DNA from: Ilyobacter_A sp963668015
GTDB lineage: Bacteria; Fusobacteriota; Fusobacteriia; Fusobacteriales; Fusobacteriaceae
Length of the DNA stretch: 64,000 nt
Direction of reading: 5' to 3'
NCBI GenBank assembly: GCA_963668015.2
Contig: CAXXCR010000007.1
Span: forward strand, 1-64,000
Shown: positions 41,436-50,694 of the stretch, in pieces
Layout of the letters: every line of letters starts with the position of its first letter
How positions within the stretch are numbered: position 1 is the first letter of the stretch
The notes under the pieces: generated by a model
The model's database searches: none
What the model saw: only the letters and a program-made list of their open reading frames with translations
What the model was told of the DNA's origin: nothing
Translations under genes and position numbers: made by a program

Positions 41436-44222
41436 ATGGCAGAAATGGAAAAAGATTACGGTGTTACGCTTAATCTTCCCAAGACAAAATTTAAAATGAG
41501 GGCAAACTTACCTATAAAAGAACCTCAAATTTTAAAAGAATGGGACAAAGATGAGATTTATAAAAAAAGTCTTCAAGATAAAGGCGAGCACTTTATTTTA
41601 CACGATGGCCCTCCATACGCAAATGGTGGAATCCATATAGGTCATGCGTTAAATAAAATATTAAAGGATATTATTTTAAAATACAAAAGATTGCAAGGAT
41701 TTTATGCTCCGTATATACCTGGTTGGGATACGCACGGACTTCCAATAGAGCTTAAAGTAACTGAGCAGCTTGGTGAAAAAGCAAAAATGTTGAGTGCTGA
41801 AGCTATAAGAAAAGAGTGTACCAAGTACGCAAAAAAATGGGTTAAAAAGCAGAAAGAGGACTTTGTAAGACTTGGAATTCTAGGTGACTGGGAGAATCCA
41901 TATCTAACTCTTATGCCTGAATATGAAGCAAAACAGCTAGAAGTATTTGGAGAACTTTATGAAAATGGATATATCTTTAAAGGGCTTAAACCGATATACT
42001 GGTCTCCAGCAACAGAAACAGCTCTTGCAGAAGCTGAAATAGAGTACCATAACCATGTGTCACCTTCTATCTATGTTAAAATGGAAGCAAAAGAGGACAC
42101 TCTTGAATTTTTAGGCTTAGATGAAGCATCGTTTGTTATCTGGACAACTACTCCTTGGACGTTGCCTGCAAATGTGGCAATATGTCTGAATGCAGAGTAT
42201 AGCTACGGAGTGTACCAAACCGAAAAAGGTAACCTGATATTGGCAACTGCACTAGCAGAGAAAGCATTTGCAGATATGGGAATTGAGGATGTGAAACTTC
42301 TAAAACAGTTAAACGGTGATCAATTGGAAAGATTAACATATGTACACCCATTCTTAGAAAGAACGGGGATTATTATCTTAGGGGACCACGTAACTTTAGA
42401 AGCGGGTACCGGATGTGTACATACAGCACCTGGACACGGTCAGGATGACTATGTTGTAGGGACGAAATATGGACTTCCTGTTATATCTCCAATAAATAAT
42501 AAAGGGCACCTTACAGAAGAAGCTGGCCAATTTGCAGGTTTCTTCTATAAAAAAGCAAATAAAGAAATTTGTGCACATCTAAAAGAAACAGGGCACCTTT
42601 TAAAACTCGAAGAGATAGAACACTCATACCCTCATGACTGGAGATCGAAAACTCCTGTTATATTCAGGGCAACAGAGCAGTGGTTTGTAAGGGTAGAAGG
42701 TTCTGACATAAGGGAGAAAGCTTTAAATGCTCTAGAAGATGTAGAGTTCGTTCCTGCCTGGGGAAGAAACAGAATAACAACAATGATGGAATCAAGACCA
42801 GACTGGTGTATTTCAAGACAAAGAGTTTGGGGAGTTCCTATCCCTATATTCTATAATGAGCAGACAGGGGAAGAGATTTTTCAAAGAGATATCTTAGATA
42901 GAGTAATCGGTATTGTTGCCAAAGAAGGAACTGCAGCTTGGGTTAAATACAGTGCTGAGGAATTAATCGGGGAAGAACTTCTGAAAAAACACAATCTTGA
43001 CGGAGTGGAACTCAGAAAAGAGACAAATATAATGGACGTTTGGTTCGATTCAGGGGTTTCGCATAGAAGTGTACTAGAGACAAGAGAAGGACTGCATAGG
43101 CCTGCTGATCTTTATCTTGAAGGTTCTGACCAACACAGAGGTTGGTTCCAAACTTCGCTTTTAACATCAATAGGGTCAACACATGATGCACCTTATAAAA
43201 AAGTATTAACACACGGCTTTGTTAACGACGGAGACGGAAGAAAGATGTCTAAGTCGGTTGGAAATGTAATCTCGCCAGATGAGGTAATAAAAAAATACGG
43301 TGCAGATATATTAAGACTTTGGTGTGCATCTGTTGATTACAGAGAAGATGTTAAAATCTCAGAAAATATATTAAAGCAAATGGCAGAAGCATATAGAAGG
43401 ATAAGAAATACAGCGAGATATATACTTGGGAACATATCTGACTTCGACCCTGCAACTGACAAGGTTGAATACGGTAAAATGCCTGAAATAGATAAATGGG
43501 CACTTCACAAATTGGAGTCATTAAAACAAAGAGTAAATGAGAATTATGATAAGTATGAATTTTACAATCTTTTCCACGATATACACTATTTTGCTGGAAT
43601 AGATATGTCAGCATTTTATCTTGATATAATCAAAGACAGACTTTATACGGAAAAATCAGATGATGTAGTAAGAAGATCGGCTCAAACTGTAATGTATGAG
43701 GTATTAATGGCTATGACAAAAATGGTGGCACCGGTACTTTCATTCACTGCTGAAGAAATATGGGCTAATTTACCTGAAGTTACCAAGGATGCAGAGTCTA
43801 TCATGCTTAGTTCTTGGTATGGGGAAAATCCAGAATACATAAATGAAGAATTATCTGAAAAATGGGATAAATTAAGTATTCTTAGAGGAGAGGTAAACAA
43901 GACTTTAGAAAAAGCAAGACAAGAAAAAATCATAGGTCACTCGCTGAACGCTTGTGTTTACCTAGACTCTGAAAATGAAGAGTATATGGAATTCCTGAAA
44001 GCCAACGAGGCATTACTAGAGGATATATTCATTGTTTCAGAAGTTAGACTTGAAAATTCTTTAGATGAGTTCACTAAATCCGAAGAAATTGAGGATCTTA
44101 AAATAAAAGTTCTTCATGCAGAAGGAGAAAAATGTGAAAGATGCTGGAAATATTCAACGGAATTGGGTAAAAATGAAGAACACCCTTCTATTTGTCCAAG
44201 ATGTACAGGTGTTATAGCTTAA
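41436..44222 (+). CDS. ileS: Isoleucyl-tRNA synthetase
   Basis: The 928-residue class I synthetase has HDGPPYANGGIHIGHAL (the HIGH motif), the editing domain with WTTTPWTLPANVA, KMSKSVGN and the C-terminal zinc knuckle CERCWKYS...CPRCTG. The length and the zinc site are those of the bacterial short-type IleS. AAGGAGG precedes the ATG, 3 bases after the kinase stop. No T-box leader was seen in the upstream sequence, which is coding. Confidence 0.98.
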   Translation: MAEMEKDYGVTLNLPKTKFKMRANLPIKEPQILKEWDKDEIYKKSLQDKGEHFILHDGPPYANGGIHIGHALNKILKDIILKYKRLQGFYAPYIPGWDTHGLPIELKVTEQLGEKAKMLSAEAIRKECTKYAKKWVKKQKEDFVRLGILGDWENPYLTLMPEYEAKQLEVFGELYENGYIFKGLKPIYWSPATETALAEAEIEYHNHVSPSIYVKMEAKEDTLEFLGLDEASFVIWTTTPWTLPANVAICLNAEYSYGVYQTEKGNLILATALAEKAFADMGIEDVKLLKQLNGDQLERLTYVHPFLERTGIIILGDHVTLEAGTGCVHTAPGHGQDDYVVGTKYGLPVISPINNKGHLTEEAGQFAGFFYKKANKEICAHLKETGHLLKLEEIEHSYPHDWRSKTPVIFRATEQWFVRVEGSDIREKALNALEDVEFVPAWGRNRITTMMESRPDWCISRQRVWGVPIPIFYNEQTGEEIFQRDILDRVIGIVAKEGTAAWVKYSAEELIGEELLKKHNLDGVELRKETNIMDVWFDSGVSHRSVLETREGLHRPADLYLEGSDQHRGWFQTSLLTSIGSTHDAPYKKVLTHGFVNDGDGRKMSKSVGNVISPDEVIKKYGADILRLWCASVDYREDVKISENILKQMAEAYRRIRNTARYILGNISDFDPATDKVEYGKMPEIDKWALHKLESLKQRVNENYDKYEFYNLFHDIHYFAGIDMSAFYLDIIKDRLYTEKSDDVVRRSAQTVMYEVLMAMTKMVAPVLSFTAEEIWANLPEVTKDAESIMLSSWYGENPEYINEELSEKWDKLSILRGEVNKTLEKARQEKIIGHSLNACVYLDSENEEYMEFLKANEALLEDIFIVSEVRLENSLDEFTKSEEIEDLKIKVLHAEGEKCERCWKYSTELGKNEEHPSICPRCTGVIA

Positions 44223-44230
44223 ATAATTAC

Positions 44231-44258
44231 AAAGTGACGAGTTTAGGCTCGTCACTTT
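44231..44258 (+). terminator. Perfect hairpin between ileS and lspA
   Basis: An 11-base perfect stem (AAAGTGACGAG with CTCGTCACTTT) with a TTTAGG loop. The T tract is only three bases and then an ATG follows, so it may be a weak terminator or an RNA stop-gap between the genes. Confidence 0.6.
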
Positions 44259-44288
44259 ATGATGACTAAAAATAAGGCAGGTAAAATT

Positions 44289-44750
44289 ATGATACTTTCA
44301 ATTGTAATAGTTTTGCTTTTAATATTCTTAGACCAGGCAAGCAAGCTCTACATAGTGAATAACTTTGTAGAGGGGCAGAGCTACCCTCTCGTAAGTGAGT
44401 TTTTTCATATTACGTATGTTAAAAACAGGGGGGTTGCATTTGGTATTCTTCAAAACAAGCTCTTTTTAATAACTTTTGTAGGTATAGTTGCGGTTATAAT
44501 TATCGGGTACTATATTTTTAAAAGTGTAAAGGAACAGGATTGGATAGTCAGAATAGGCTACATCTTTATTATGAGCGGTGCTGTGGGGAATATACTGGAC
44601 AGGATATACAGGGGATATGTAGTAGATTTTATAGATTTTAGGGGGATATGGTCTTTTGTGTTTAATATCGCAGATGTGTGGATAAACATAGGAGTTGTAT
44701 TCCTGTTAATTCAATTTGCAATAGAAGAGAGAAAGAGGGAGGAAAAGTAA
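44289..44750 (+). CDS. lspA: Lipoprotein signal peptidase
   Basis: The product of about 153 residues has four hydrophobic segments and the LspA signatures LDQASKLYIV (first catalytic Asp), VKNRGVAFGIL (N-x-G-x-AFG) and GAVGNILDRIYRGYVVDFIDF (second Asp). It cleaves prolipoproteins in the inner membrane. The ATG at 44289 is chosen because GGCAGGT is spaced for it, while the ATG at 44259 lies at the edge of the hairpin with no ribosome site. The 3' end overlaps the glyQ start by one base (TAATG). Confidence 0.93.
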   Translation: MILSIVIVLLLIFLDQASKLYIVNNFVEGQSYPLVSEFFHITYVKNRGVAFGILQNKLFLITFVGIVAVIIIGYYIFKSVKEQDWIVRIGYIFIMSGAVGNILDRIYRGYVVDFIDFRGIWSFVFNIADVWINIGVVFLLIQFAIEERKREEK

Positions 44751-45634
44751 TGACTTTTCAAGAAATGATATTGGCACTTCAAAAATACTGGAATTCCAAA
44801 GGATGCATAGTTACAAATCCTTATGATATAGAGACTGGAGCAGGAACATTTAATCCGAACACTTTTTTAATGTCGCTTGGACCTGAACCTTGGAATGTTG
44901 CTTATGTTGAGCCGTCTAGAAGACCGAAAGATGGTAGATATGGTGAAAATCCAAACAGGGTTTACCAACATCATCAGTTTCAAGTTATAATGAAACCTTC
45001 GCCACAAAATATACAGGAACTTTATTTAGAAAGTTTAAAAATAATAGGTATAAACCCTGAAGAACACGATATAAGATTCGTTGAAGATGACTGGGAATCT
45101 CCTACACTTGGTGCCTGGGGACTTGGATGGGAAGTATGGCTAGACGGTATGGAGATAACTCAATTTACTTATTTTCAACAGGTTGGTGGATTGGAATTAG
45201 AAGTTGTTCCAGTTGAGATAACTTACGGTTTAGAAAGACTTGCATTATACATTCAAGGGAAAGAAAGTGTATACGAGCTAGAATGGTCTGAGGGTGTAAA
45301 TTATGGGGATATGAGATTTCAATATGAATTTGAAAACTCAAAATATGCTTTCGAAATTGCAGACTTGGAAGGTCATTTTAAATGGTTTGATATGTATGAA
45401 GAGGAAGCCAATAAAATATTGGATGCAGGATTGGTATTGCCTGCATATGACTATGTATTGAAATGTTCGCATACTTTCAATGTACTTGATTCTAGAGGTG
45501 CAATCTCTGTAACAGAAAGACAATCATACATACTTAGAGTTAGAGATTTGGCCAAAAGATGTGCGGAAGTTTATGTACAAAATAGAAAGGAATTAGGATA
45601 CCCATTATTGAAAAAATCTGAGGGTGAAAACTAG
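44750..45634 (+). CDS. glyQ: Glycyl-tRNA synthetase alpha subunit
   Basis: The 294-residue protein starts MTFQEMILALQKYWNSKGC and contains IETGAGTFNPNTF, PSRRPKDGRYGENPNR and PVEITYGLERLALYIQ, as in bacterial GlyQ. With GlyS it charges tRNA-Gly. The ATG at 44750 is preceded by GGGAGGAAAAGT inside lspA; an upstream in-frame start at 44678 is not needed. Separate alpha and beta subunits match Gram-negative and many Fusobacteriota-type organisms. Confidence 0.97.
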   Translation: MTFQEMILALQKYWNSKGCIVTNPYDIETGAGTFNPNTFLMSLGPEPWNVAYVEPSRRPKDGRYGENPNRVYQHHQFQVIMKPSPQNIQELYLESLKIIGINPEEHDIRFVEDDWESPTLGAWGLGWEVWLDGMEITQFTYFQQVGGLELEVVPVEITYGLERLALYIQGKESVYELEWSEGVNYGDMRFQYEFENSKYAFEIADLEGHFKWFDMYEEEANKILDAGLVLPAYDYVLKCSHTFNVLDSRGAISVTERQSYILRVRDLAKRCAEVYVQNRKELGYPLLKKSEGEN

Positions 45635-45685
45635 TTTTTTAAGTAATTCTAATATTGAGTAGAAAATTGAAGGGAGACAGATAGA

Positions 45686-47764
45686 GTGGATATTTTATTG
45701 GAAATAGGTATGGAAGAAATACCAGCTAGGTTTCTAAAACCAGCATTAGGTGATATAGATAAATATATAAAAAACGTATTTTCTGAAAAAAGAATAGAGT
45801 TTTCTGAGGTAAATACTTACGGGACTCCTAGAAGGCTTATATTAAATGTAAAAGGAGTTTCTGAAAGGCAAGAGGACCTTACAGAAGTTAATACTGGACC
45901 TGCAAAGCACATAGCATTTGATTCAAATGGCGGACTTACAAAAGCTGGGCTTGGATTTGCAAAATCACAAGGAGTAGACGCCACTGACCTTGAAATAGTT
46001 GAGACTTCAAAAGGGGAATATATAGCTGCAAAAAAATTCATAGAGGGCGAGGAGACAAAGAATCTATTGCCAGGAATTCTAAAAGACCTTGTTTTAAGTC
46101 TTTCATTCCCAAAATCTATGAGATGGTCAGATAAAAAACTTAGGTTTGCAAGACCGATACAGTGGATATTGGCTATGGTAAACGAAGATCTTATAAAATT
46201 TGAAATAGACGGCTTGGAAACTGCTCTTAAATCTAATGGACACAGATTCTTTGGAGAAAAAGAGTTTGAAGTAAAAAGTATAGAGGAGTTCTTTAAAAAA
46301 TTAAGAGAGAACAACGTTGTATACGATGTTGAGGAAAGAAAACAGTTAATTGTAGATATGATAAATAAAAACTGTACAAAAGCTGGAGAAAAAGTACTAA
46401 TAGACCCTGAACTGCTAGACGAGGTTACAAACTTAGTTGAGCACCCATATCCTATAGTTGGTACATTTAATCCTGAATTTTTGGAAGTGCCTCAGGATGT
46501 CCTTATAATCTCTATGCAAGTGCATCAAAGATATTTCCCTATCTTAGATGAAAACGGGAAACTTCTTCCTAAATTTGTGGTTATCAGAAATGGTATCTCA
46601 GATTCAGAGGCAGTTAAAAAAGGGAACGAAAAAGTACTTAGTGCAAGACTTTCAGATGCTAGATTCTTCTACTATGAAGATCTGAAAAAAGATATGGAGT
46701 CTTTTGTGGAAAACTTAAAAACAGTTGTATTTCAAAAAGACTTGGGGACTATATATGAAAAAGTGGAAAGAAGTAAGCTTTTAGCTAAAAAACTGATAAA
46801 AGAGATTGGTGTAGAAGAAAAAGCAGAAGATATTTTAAGAACTATACACTTATCAAAAGCTGATCTTGTATCCAATATGATAGGGGAAAAAGAGTTTACG
46901 AAGCTTCAAGGATTTATGGGGGCTGAGTATGCGCTTAAAGCAGGAGAAAAGGAGTCGGTTTCTCTTGGAATAGAAGAGCACTACTACCCAAGATACTCCG
47001 GAGACAAGCTTCCTGAAACAATGGAAGGGATAGTAGCAGGTATATGTGACAGGATGGACACAGTTGTCGGTTGTTTCGGGATAGGACTTATACCTAGCGG
47101 ATCAAAAGATCCTTTTGCTCTTAGAAGAGCCAGCCTTGGAATAGTGAATATCATGCTAAACTCATGTCTGGATATCTCTGTTTTCGACCTTATAGACTAC
47201 TCAGCTGAGATTTTCGAGTCTAAGGGAATATTGAAAAGGGATAAGGCAGAAGTTATTGAAGATGTGAAGGAGTTCTTCAAGCAAAGGGTAATCAATGTGC
47301 TTGGAGAAAAAGGTTACAGAAAAGATATAACAGCTTCTGTTGTTGAGGTAAAATTCGAAAACCTTTTAGATACAGTTAAAAAGATAGAAACTTTAGAAGA
47401 GTTCTCTAAAGAAGAAGGGTTCAACGACCTTGTACTACTTCTTAAGCGTGTTGGTAACATCACTAAGGATTATTCTAAAGAGGGGACTATAAGCCCTGAA
47501 CTTTTTGATAAAGAGGAAGAAAAGGATCTTTATGAGTTCTTAATAGAACTTAAAAATGAGACGACTGCCAGCATAGAAGAAAATGACTATAAGAAATTCT
47601 TTATGGATATCTTAAAAGGAAAAGACAGGATAAATAACTTCTTTGATAATGTAATGGTAATGGTAAAAGAAGAAGAAGTAAAAGAAAACAGGCTGAGCTT
47701 GTTAAAGTCACTTGACGGGCTTTTTAATAAGGTAGCTAAAATAAGCTTGATAGAGGAGAAGTAG
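45686..47764 (+). CDS. glyS: Glycyl-tRNA synthetase beta subunit
   Basis: The 692-residue protein begins LLEIGMEEIPARFLKPAL and has SMQVHQRYFP, KLPETMEGIVAGICDRMDT and SKDPFALRRASLGI, the standard GlyS features. It supplies tRNA recognition for the alpha2-beta2 enzyme. A GTG start at 45686 follows GGGAGACAG by 5 bases. It follows glyQ by 51 bases with a terminator after it, so lspA-glyQ-glyS end together. Confidence 0.97.
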   Translation: MDILLEIGMEEIPARFLKPALGDIDKYIKNVFSEKRIEFSEVNTYGTPRRLILNVKGVSERQEDLTEVNTGPAKHIAFDSNGGLTKAGLGFAKSQGVDATDLEIVETSKGEYIAAKKFIEGEETKNLLPGILKDLVLSLSFPKSMRWSDKKLRFARPIQWILAMVNEDLIKFEIDGLETALKSNGHRFFGEKEFEVKSIEEFFKKLRENNVVYDVEERKQLIVDMINKNCTKAGEKVLIDPELLDEVTNLVEHPYPIVGTFNPEFLEVPQDVLIISMQVHQRYFPILDENGKLLPKFVVIRNGISDSEAVKKGNEKVLSARLSDARFFYYEDLKKDMESFVENLKTVVFQKDLGTIYEKVERSKLLAKKLIKEIGVEEKAEDILRTIHLSKADLVSNMIGEKEFTKLQGFMGAEYALKAGEKESVSLGIEEHYYPRYSGDKLPETMEGIVAGICDRMDTVVGCFGIGLIPSGSKDPFALRRASLGIVNIMLNSCLDISVFDLIDYSAEIFESKGILKRDKAEVIEDVKEFFKQRVINVLGEKGYRKDITASVVEVKFENLLDTVKKIETLEEFSKEEGFNDLVLLLKRVGNITKDYSKEGTISPELFDKEEEKDLYEFLIELKNETTASIEENDYKKFFMDILKGKDRINNFFDNVMVMVKEEEVKENRLSLLKSLDGLFNKVAKISLIEEK

Positions 47765-47787
47765 GTTTATACCTACTTCTTTTTTTG
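47759..47787 (+). terminator. Rho-independent terminator after glyS
   Basis: AAGTAGGT pairs perfectly with ACCTACTT around TTAT, then CTTTTTTTT. It overlaps the glyS stop codon. Confidence 0.88.
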
Positions 47788-47819
47788 TTAAAATTAAAAT
47801 ATAATAACAGCAAAAAATG

Positions 47820-47849
47820 AAAAACCACCATTTAAACAGGCGGTTTTTC
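47820..47849 (-). terminator. Terminator of the minus-strand ablA-ablB gene
   Basis: On the minus strand, AAAAACCGCC pairs with GGTGGTTTTT (one mismatch) around about 9 bases, followed by CATTTTTT. It lies about 90 bases after the stop of the gene ending at 47941. It may also serve the plus strand. Confidence 0.75.
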
Positions 47850-47940
47850 TGGAGTCATATACATAAAAATTAAAACTAGATTTTCTATGTGTATTGAAAA
47901 TGGTTACCGGTAAAAATTTTAAAAAATATAAAACTTACTT

Positions 47941-50082
47941 TTATATTTTTTTGTGCCAAACATTCATACTTTCAATACCATCAAATATATTCGTGTTATT
48001 TACTAAAGTTCCCGTATAATCATACCCATTTTTTGAAAATACTTTATTCATCCCTAAAGATTTTGACCTTGCAATGGTATAAAGCACTTTGTAACCTTTA
48101 TTTTTAAGATCAGCTTCCATTTTACTCAGCAACATATCTGCAAGACCTAAGTTTCGATATTTCGGATCTGTTGCAAAATCTGTCATTTCAGAATTAAGAT
48201 TTTCTTTATCTGTTTCTGCCGAAGAAAGTGCTACAAGCTTTTCATTTTCCCACACACCAAAATACATTACATTTTCTTTCATAGTCTTTAACAGATAATT
48301 CGAGTCGTGTATAGGAAATGGGTATACTTCAAAGACTTTTTCATATAACTTTTGCATTTCCAATACATCTTCTTCAGTACACATACGTATCTTAAACTTA
48401 TCTGATAATCTTCTATCAGATCTATTGTTTGTGCTCATTGATTGATAAAGTACTTTTTCAAGCAGCTCTTTATCCTCCTGATTTTTTCTATTTTCATCTA
48501 AGAATTTAGACATGAAATAAAGATTCTCCCCATTTTTGAAAAAGTTAGGGATAAAAGCCTCTTTAATATAGTCGTTTTCTAAAAAATATCCAAACGAACT
48601 TGTAGGAACTTTTGCTACGATTTTCCCATACCTATTTTCATAAGCAAGATTATATAAATCAGAAAATATATTTGGAAGGTCATTTTTATCAAGCTTCATA
48701 ACATATGCCCTACTATTACTTTGACCATGATGCACAAGAGAGTTTAAAACTTTTTCTATCTGATCTTCGCCATGACCCTCTCTTCTATCCAGTCTTTCAT
48801 TCCCGCTAGGAGTAAGAGATATTTCTTCGTGATTATCAGATAACAGCTTAGTTATACCTATATTTTCATAGTCTACAACTCCATCTAAATTTAGTTGCAG
48901 ATTACAGTTATCGCAGTCATCATTGCATAGTTGATTTTTATAGTTATCTGGTTCTTTATAAGTTGTGATCACACCTTCATAATTACGCAAAATTACTTTA
49001 TTATGCGACCAAGAGATTAAGTAATTAGGCATAACAGGTATTTTACCACCACCACCAGGAGCATCGATAACATATCTAGGGACAGCATAACCACTTGTAT
49101 GTCCAATGAGACTCTCTATTATTTCTATTCCCTTACCCACAGGAGTTCTAAAGTGCCCTAAACCTTCTGAAAGGTCACACTGATATAAATAGTAAGGACG
49201 TACCCTATTTTCTACAAGTTTATGAACCAAACTTTTCATTATTTTAGGACAGTCGTTTACTTTCGCTAAAAGAACAGACTGATTCCCTAAAGGGATTCCA
49301 GCATTAGCTAATTTTGTAAGTGCTAGTTTGGATTCTTCAGTAAACTCTTTCGGGTGGTTGAAATGTGTGTTTATCCATATAGGATGATGTTTTTTTAGAG
49401 TACTAACTAAATTATCTGTTATCCTTTGTGGCAGTACAACTGGTGTTCTAGTACCTATACGTATAACCTCAACATGTTCTATCTTTTTCACCTCAGAAAG
49501 TATCCAGTCTAAATACTCATCCGACAATAAAAAAGGATCTCCACCAGAAAGCAGGACATCTCTTATCTCGGTGTGTTCTTTTATATAATTTATCCCCTGC
49601 AAGATAGTTTCTCTATCTGGAATACTATCTATATCTCCTACTTTTCTTTTCCTAGTACAATGTCTGCAGTACATTGAGCACACATTACTTACCAATAATA
49701 ATACCCTATCTGGATATCTATGCGTTACACCAGGTACCGGACTATCATGATCTTCATGAAGCGGGTCGCTCATATCGCAATTTGTTATGTTTAGTTCTTC
49801 AATGTTAGGAACAGCCTGCATATATACAGGATCGTTTTTATAATCATCATTGTCTATTAAGGATAGATAGTAAGGAGTTGCTGCAAAAGGAAATTTTTCT
49901 ATAGTTTTTTCTATTAATTCCTTTTCCTCGTCACTAAAGCTCACATCAAGTAATTCTTCTAAGTTTTCTAAATCACTAACCGAATGTTTTAATTGCCATT
50001 TCCAATCATTCCAAGCAGATACATCAGCATTCATATCAAACTGCTTAACAATCTTTTCTTTTTGATCAATTTGTTTTTGCAT
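47941..50082 (-). CDS. Lysine 2,3-aminomutase fused to beta-lysine acetyltransferase
   Basis: This is a 713-residue two-domain protein. Residues 1-430 are a radical SAM lysine 2,3-aminomutase (AblA/KamA): CSMYCRHC gives the [4Fe-4S] cysteines 135, 139 and 142, VLLSGGDPF follows, the PLP lysine is Lys347 in APGGGGKIPV, and zinc-type cysteines 386, 390 and 393 are in CNDDCDNC. Residues about 432-713 match AblB, a GNAT acetyltransferase (TDFATDPKYRNLGLADMLLSKM acetyl-CoA loop). Together these make beta-lysine and N-epsilon-acetylate it, a compatible solute pathway. Normally the two are separate genes. AGAGGTGAT precedes the ATG. It faces an osmoprotectant importer, which supports an osmotic role. 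Confidence 0.92.
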   Translation of the reverse strand: MQKQIDQKEKIVKQFDMNADVSAWNDWKWQLKHSVSDLENLEELLDVSFSDEEKELIEKTIEKFPFAATPYYLSLIDNDDYKNDPVYMQAVPNIEELNITNCDMSDPLHEDHDSPVPGVTHRYPDRVLLLVSNVCSMYCRHCTRKRKVGDIDSIPDRETILQGINYIKEHTEIRDVLLSGGDPFLLSDEYLDWILSEVKKIEHVEVIRIGTRTPVVLPQRITDNLVSTLKKHHPIWINTHFNHPKEFTEESKLALTKLANAGIPLGNQSVLLAKVNDCPKIMKSLVHKLVENRVRPYYLYQCDLSEGLGHFRTPVGKGIEIIESLIGHTSGYAVPRYVIDAPGGGGKIPVMPNYLISWSHNKVILRNYEGVITTYKEPDNYKNQLCNDDCDNCNLQLNLDGVVDYENIGITKLLSDNHEEISLTPSGNERLDRREGHGEDQIEKVLNSLVHHGQSNSRAYVMKLDKNDLPNIFSDLYNLAYENRYGKIVAKVPTSSFGYFLENDYIKEAFIPNFFKNGENLYFMSKFLDENRKNQEDKELLEKVLYQSMSTNNRSDRRLSDKFKIRMCTEEDVLEMQKLYEKVFEVYPFPIHDSNYLLKTMKENVMYFGVWENEKLVALSSAETDKENLNSEMTDFATDPKYRNLGLADMLLSKMEADLKNKGYKVLYTIARSKSLGMNKVFSKNGYDYTGTLVNNTNIFDGIESMNVWHKKI

Positions 50083-50285
50083 TTTCTAATCACCTCTCAG
50101 AATATTGTAACACATTTTTCTTGTTATATCAAGTTTATGGATAGAAATTTGTTTTATTTTTTTCTTTTAAAAAACTTAGTTTCTCAGATGTGTACATTTA
50201 AACAGAGGGTGTGATAAAAAAATTAATATATATATATTAAAAATATAATATAGTAGATGTCAAACTCAGATAAAATATTTTGCAG

Positions 50286-50483
50286 TTAATTAAATTTCTT
50301 TAGTAACTTTTCCAAAATTGCTTTATATTTTAAATGATTATTTAAAATGTCATTGTTTTCTAGAACGTCGATGTCATTTCCTATTTCTTCTTTTTTTTGT
50401 GTCACTACAAGGTCTAAATTTTTTATTTCTTCTTCAATTAATTTTATTATTATACTCAATTCATTCTTATTAAATTTTTCCAT
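50286..50483 (-). CDS. Small helical protein, 65 residues
   Basis: An ATG at 50483 with GGAGGTG 5 bases before it begins a 65-residue product with two amphipathic helices (ELSIIIKLIEEEIKNLDLV and NHLKYKAILEKLLKKF). It is soluble, has no cysteine or signal peptide, and no family was recognised. A longer frame to 50534 lacks a ribosome site. It lies alone between the ablA-ablB gene and the osmoprotectant operon and may be unrelated to either. Confidence 0.6.
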   Translation of the reverse strand: MEKFNKNELSIIIKLIEEEIKNLDLVVTQKKEEIGNDIDVLENNDILNNHLKYKAILEKLLKKFN

Positions 50484-50627
50484 ATCTACACCTCCAAAAT
50501 ATATATTTACAACTGATACTAATATATGATACAAAAAATACCATTTTATCCTGTACTTAAATTTGAAAACTCCGCTTTTGAAACCACAATATAATTTGAA
50601 TTAAGTAATACAAATATAGTAAAAAGG

Positions 50628-50656
50628 TTGATTTTTATTTGAAAAAATGTTAAAAT
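50628..50656 (+). promoter_or_regulatory. Promoter of the osmoprotectant importer operon
   Basis: TTGATT at 50628-50633, a 17-base spacer and TAAAAT at 50651-50656, 38 bases before the first gene. Confidence 0.65.
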
Positions 50657-50694
50657 AATTTTAGAATTATGAAAAAGAAAGGTGGGATTATTTT

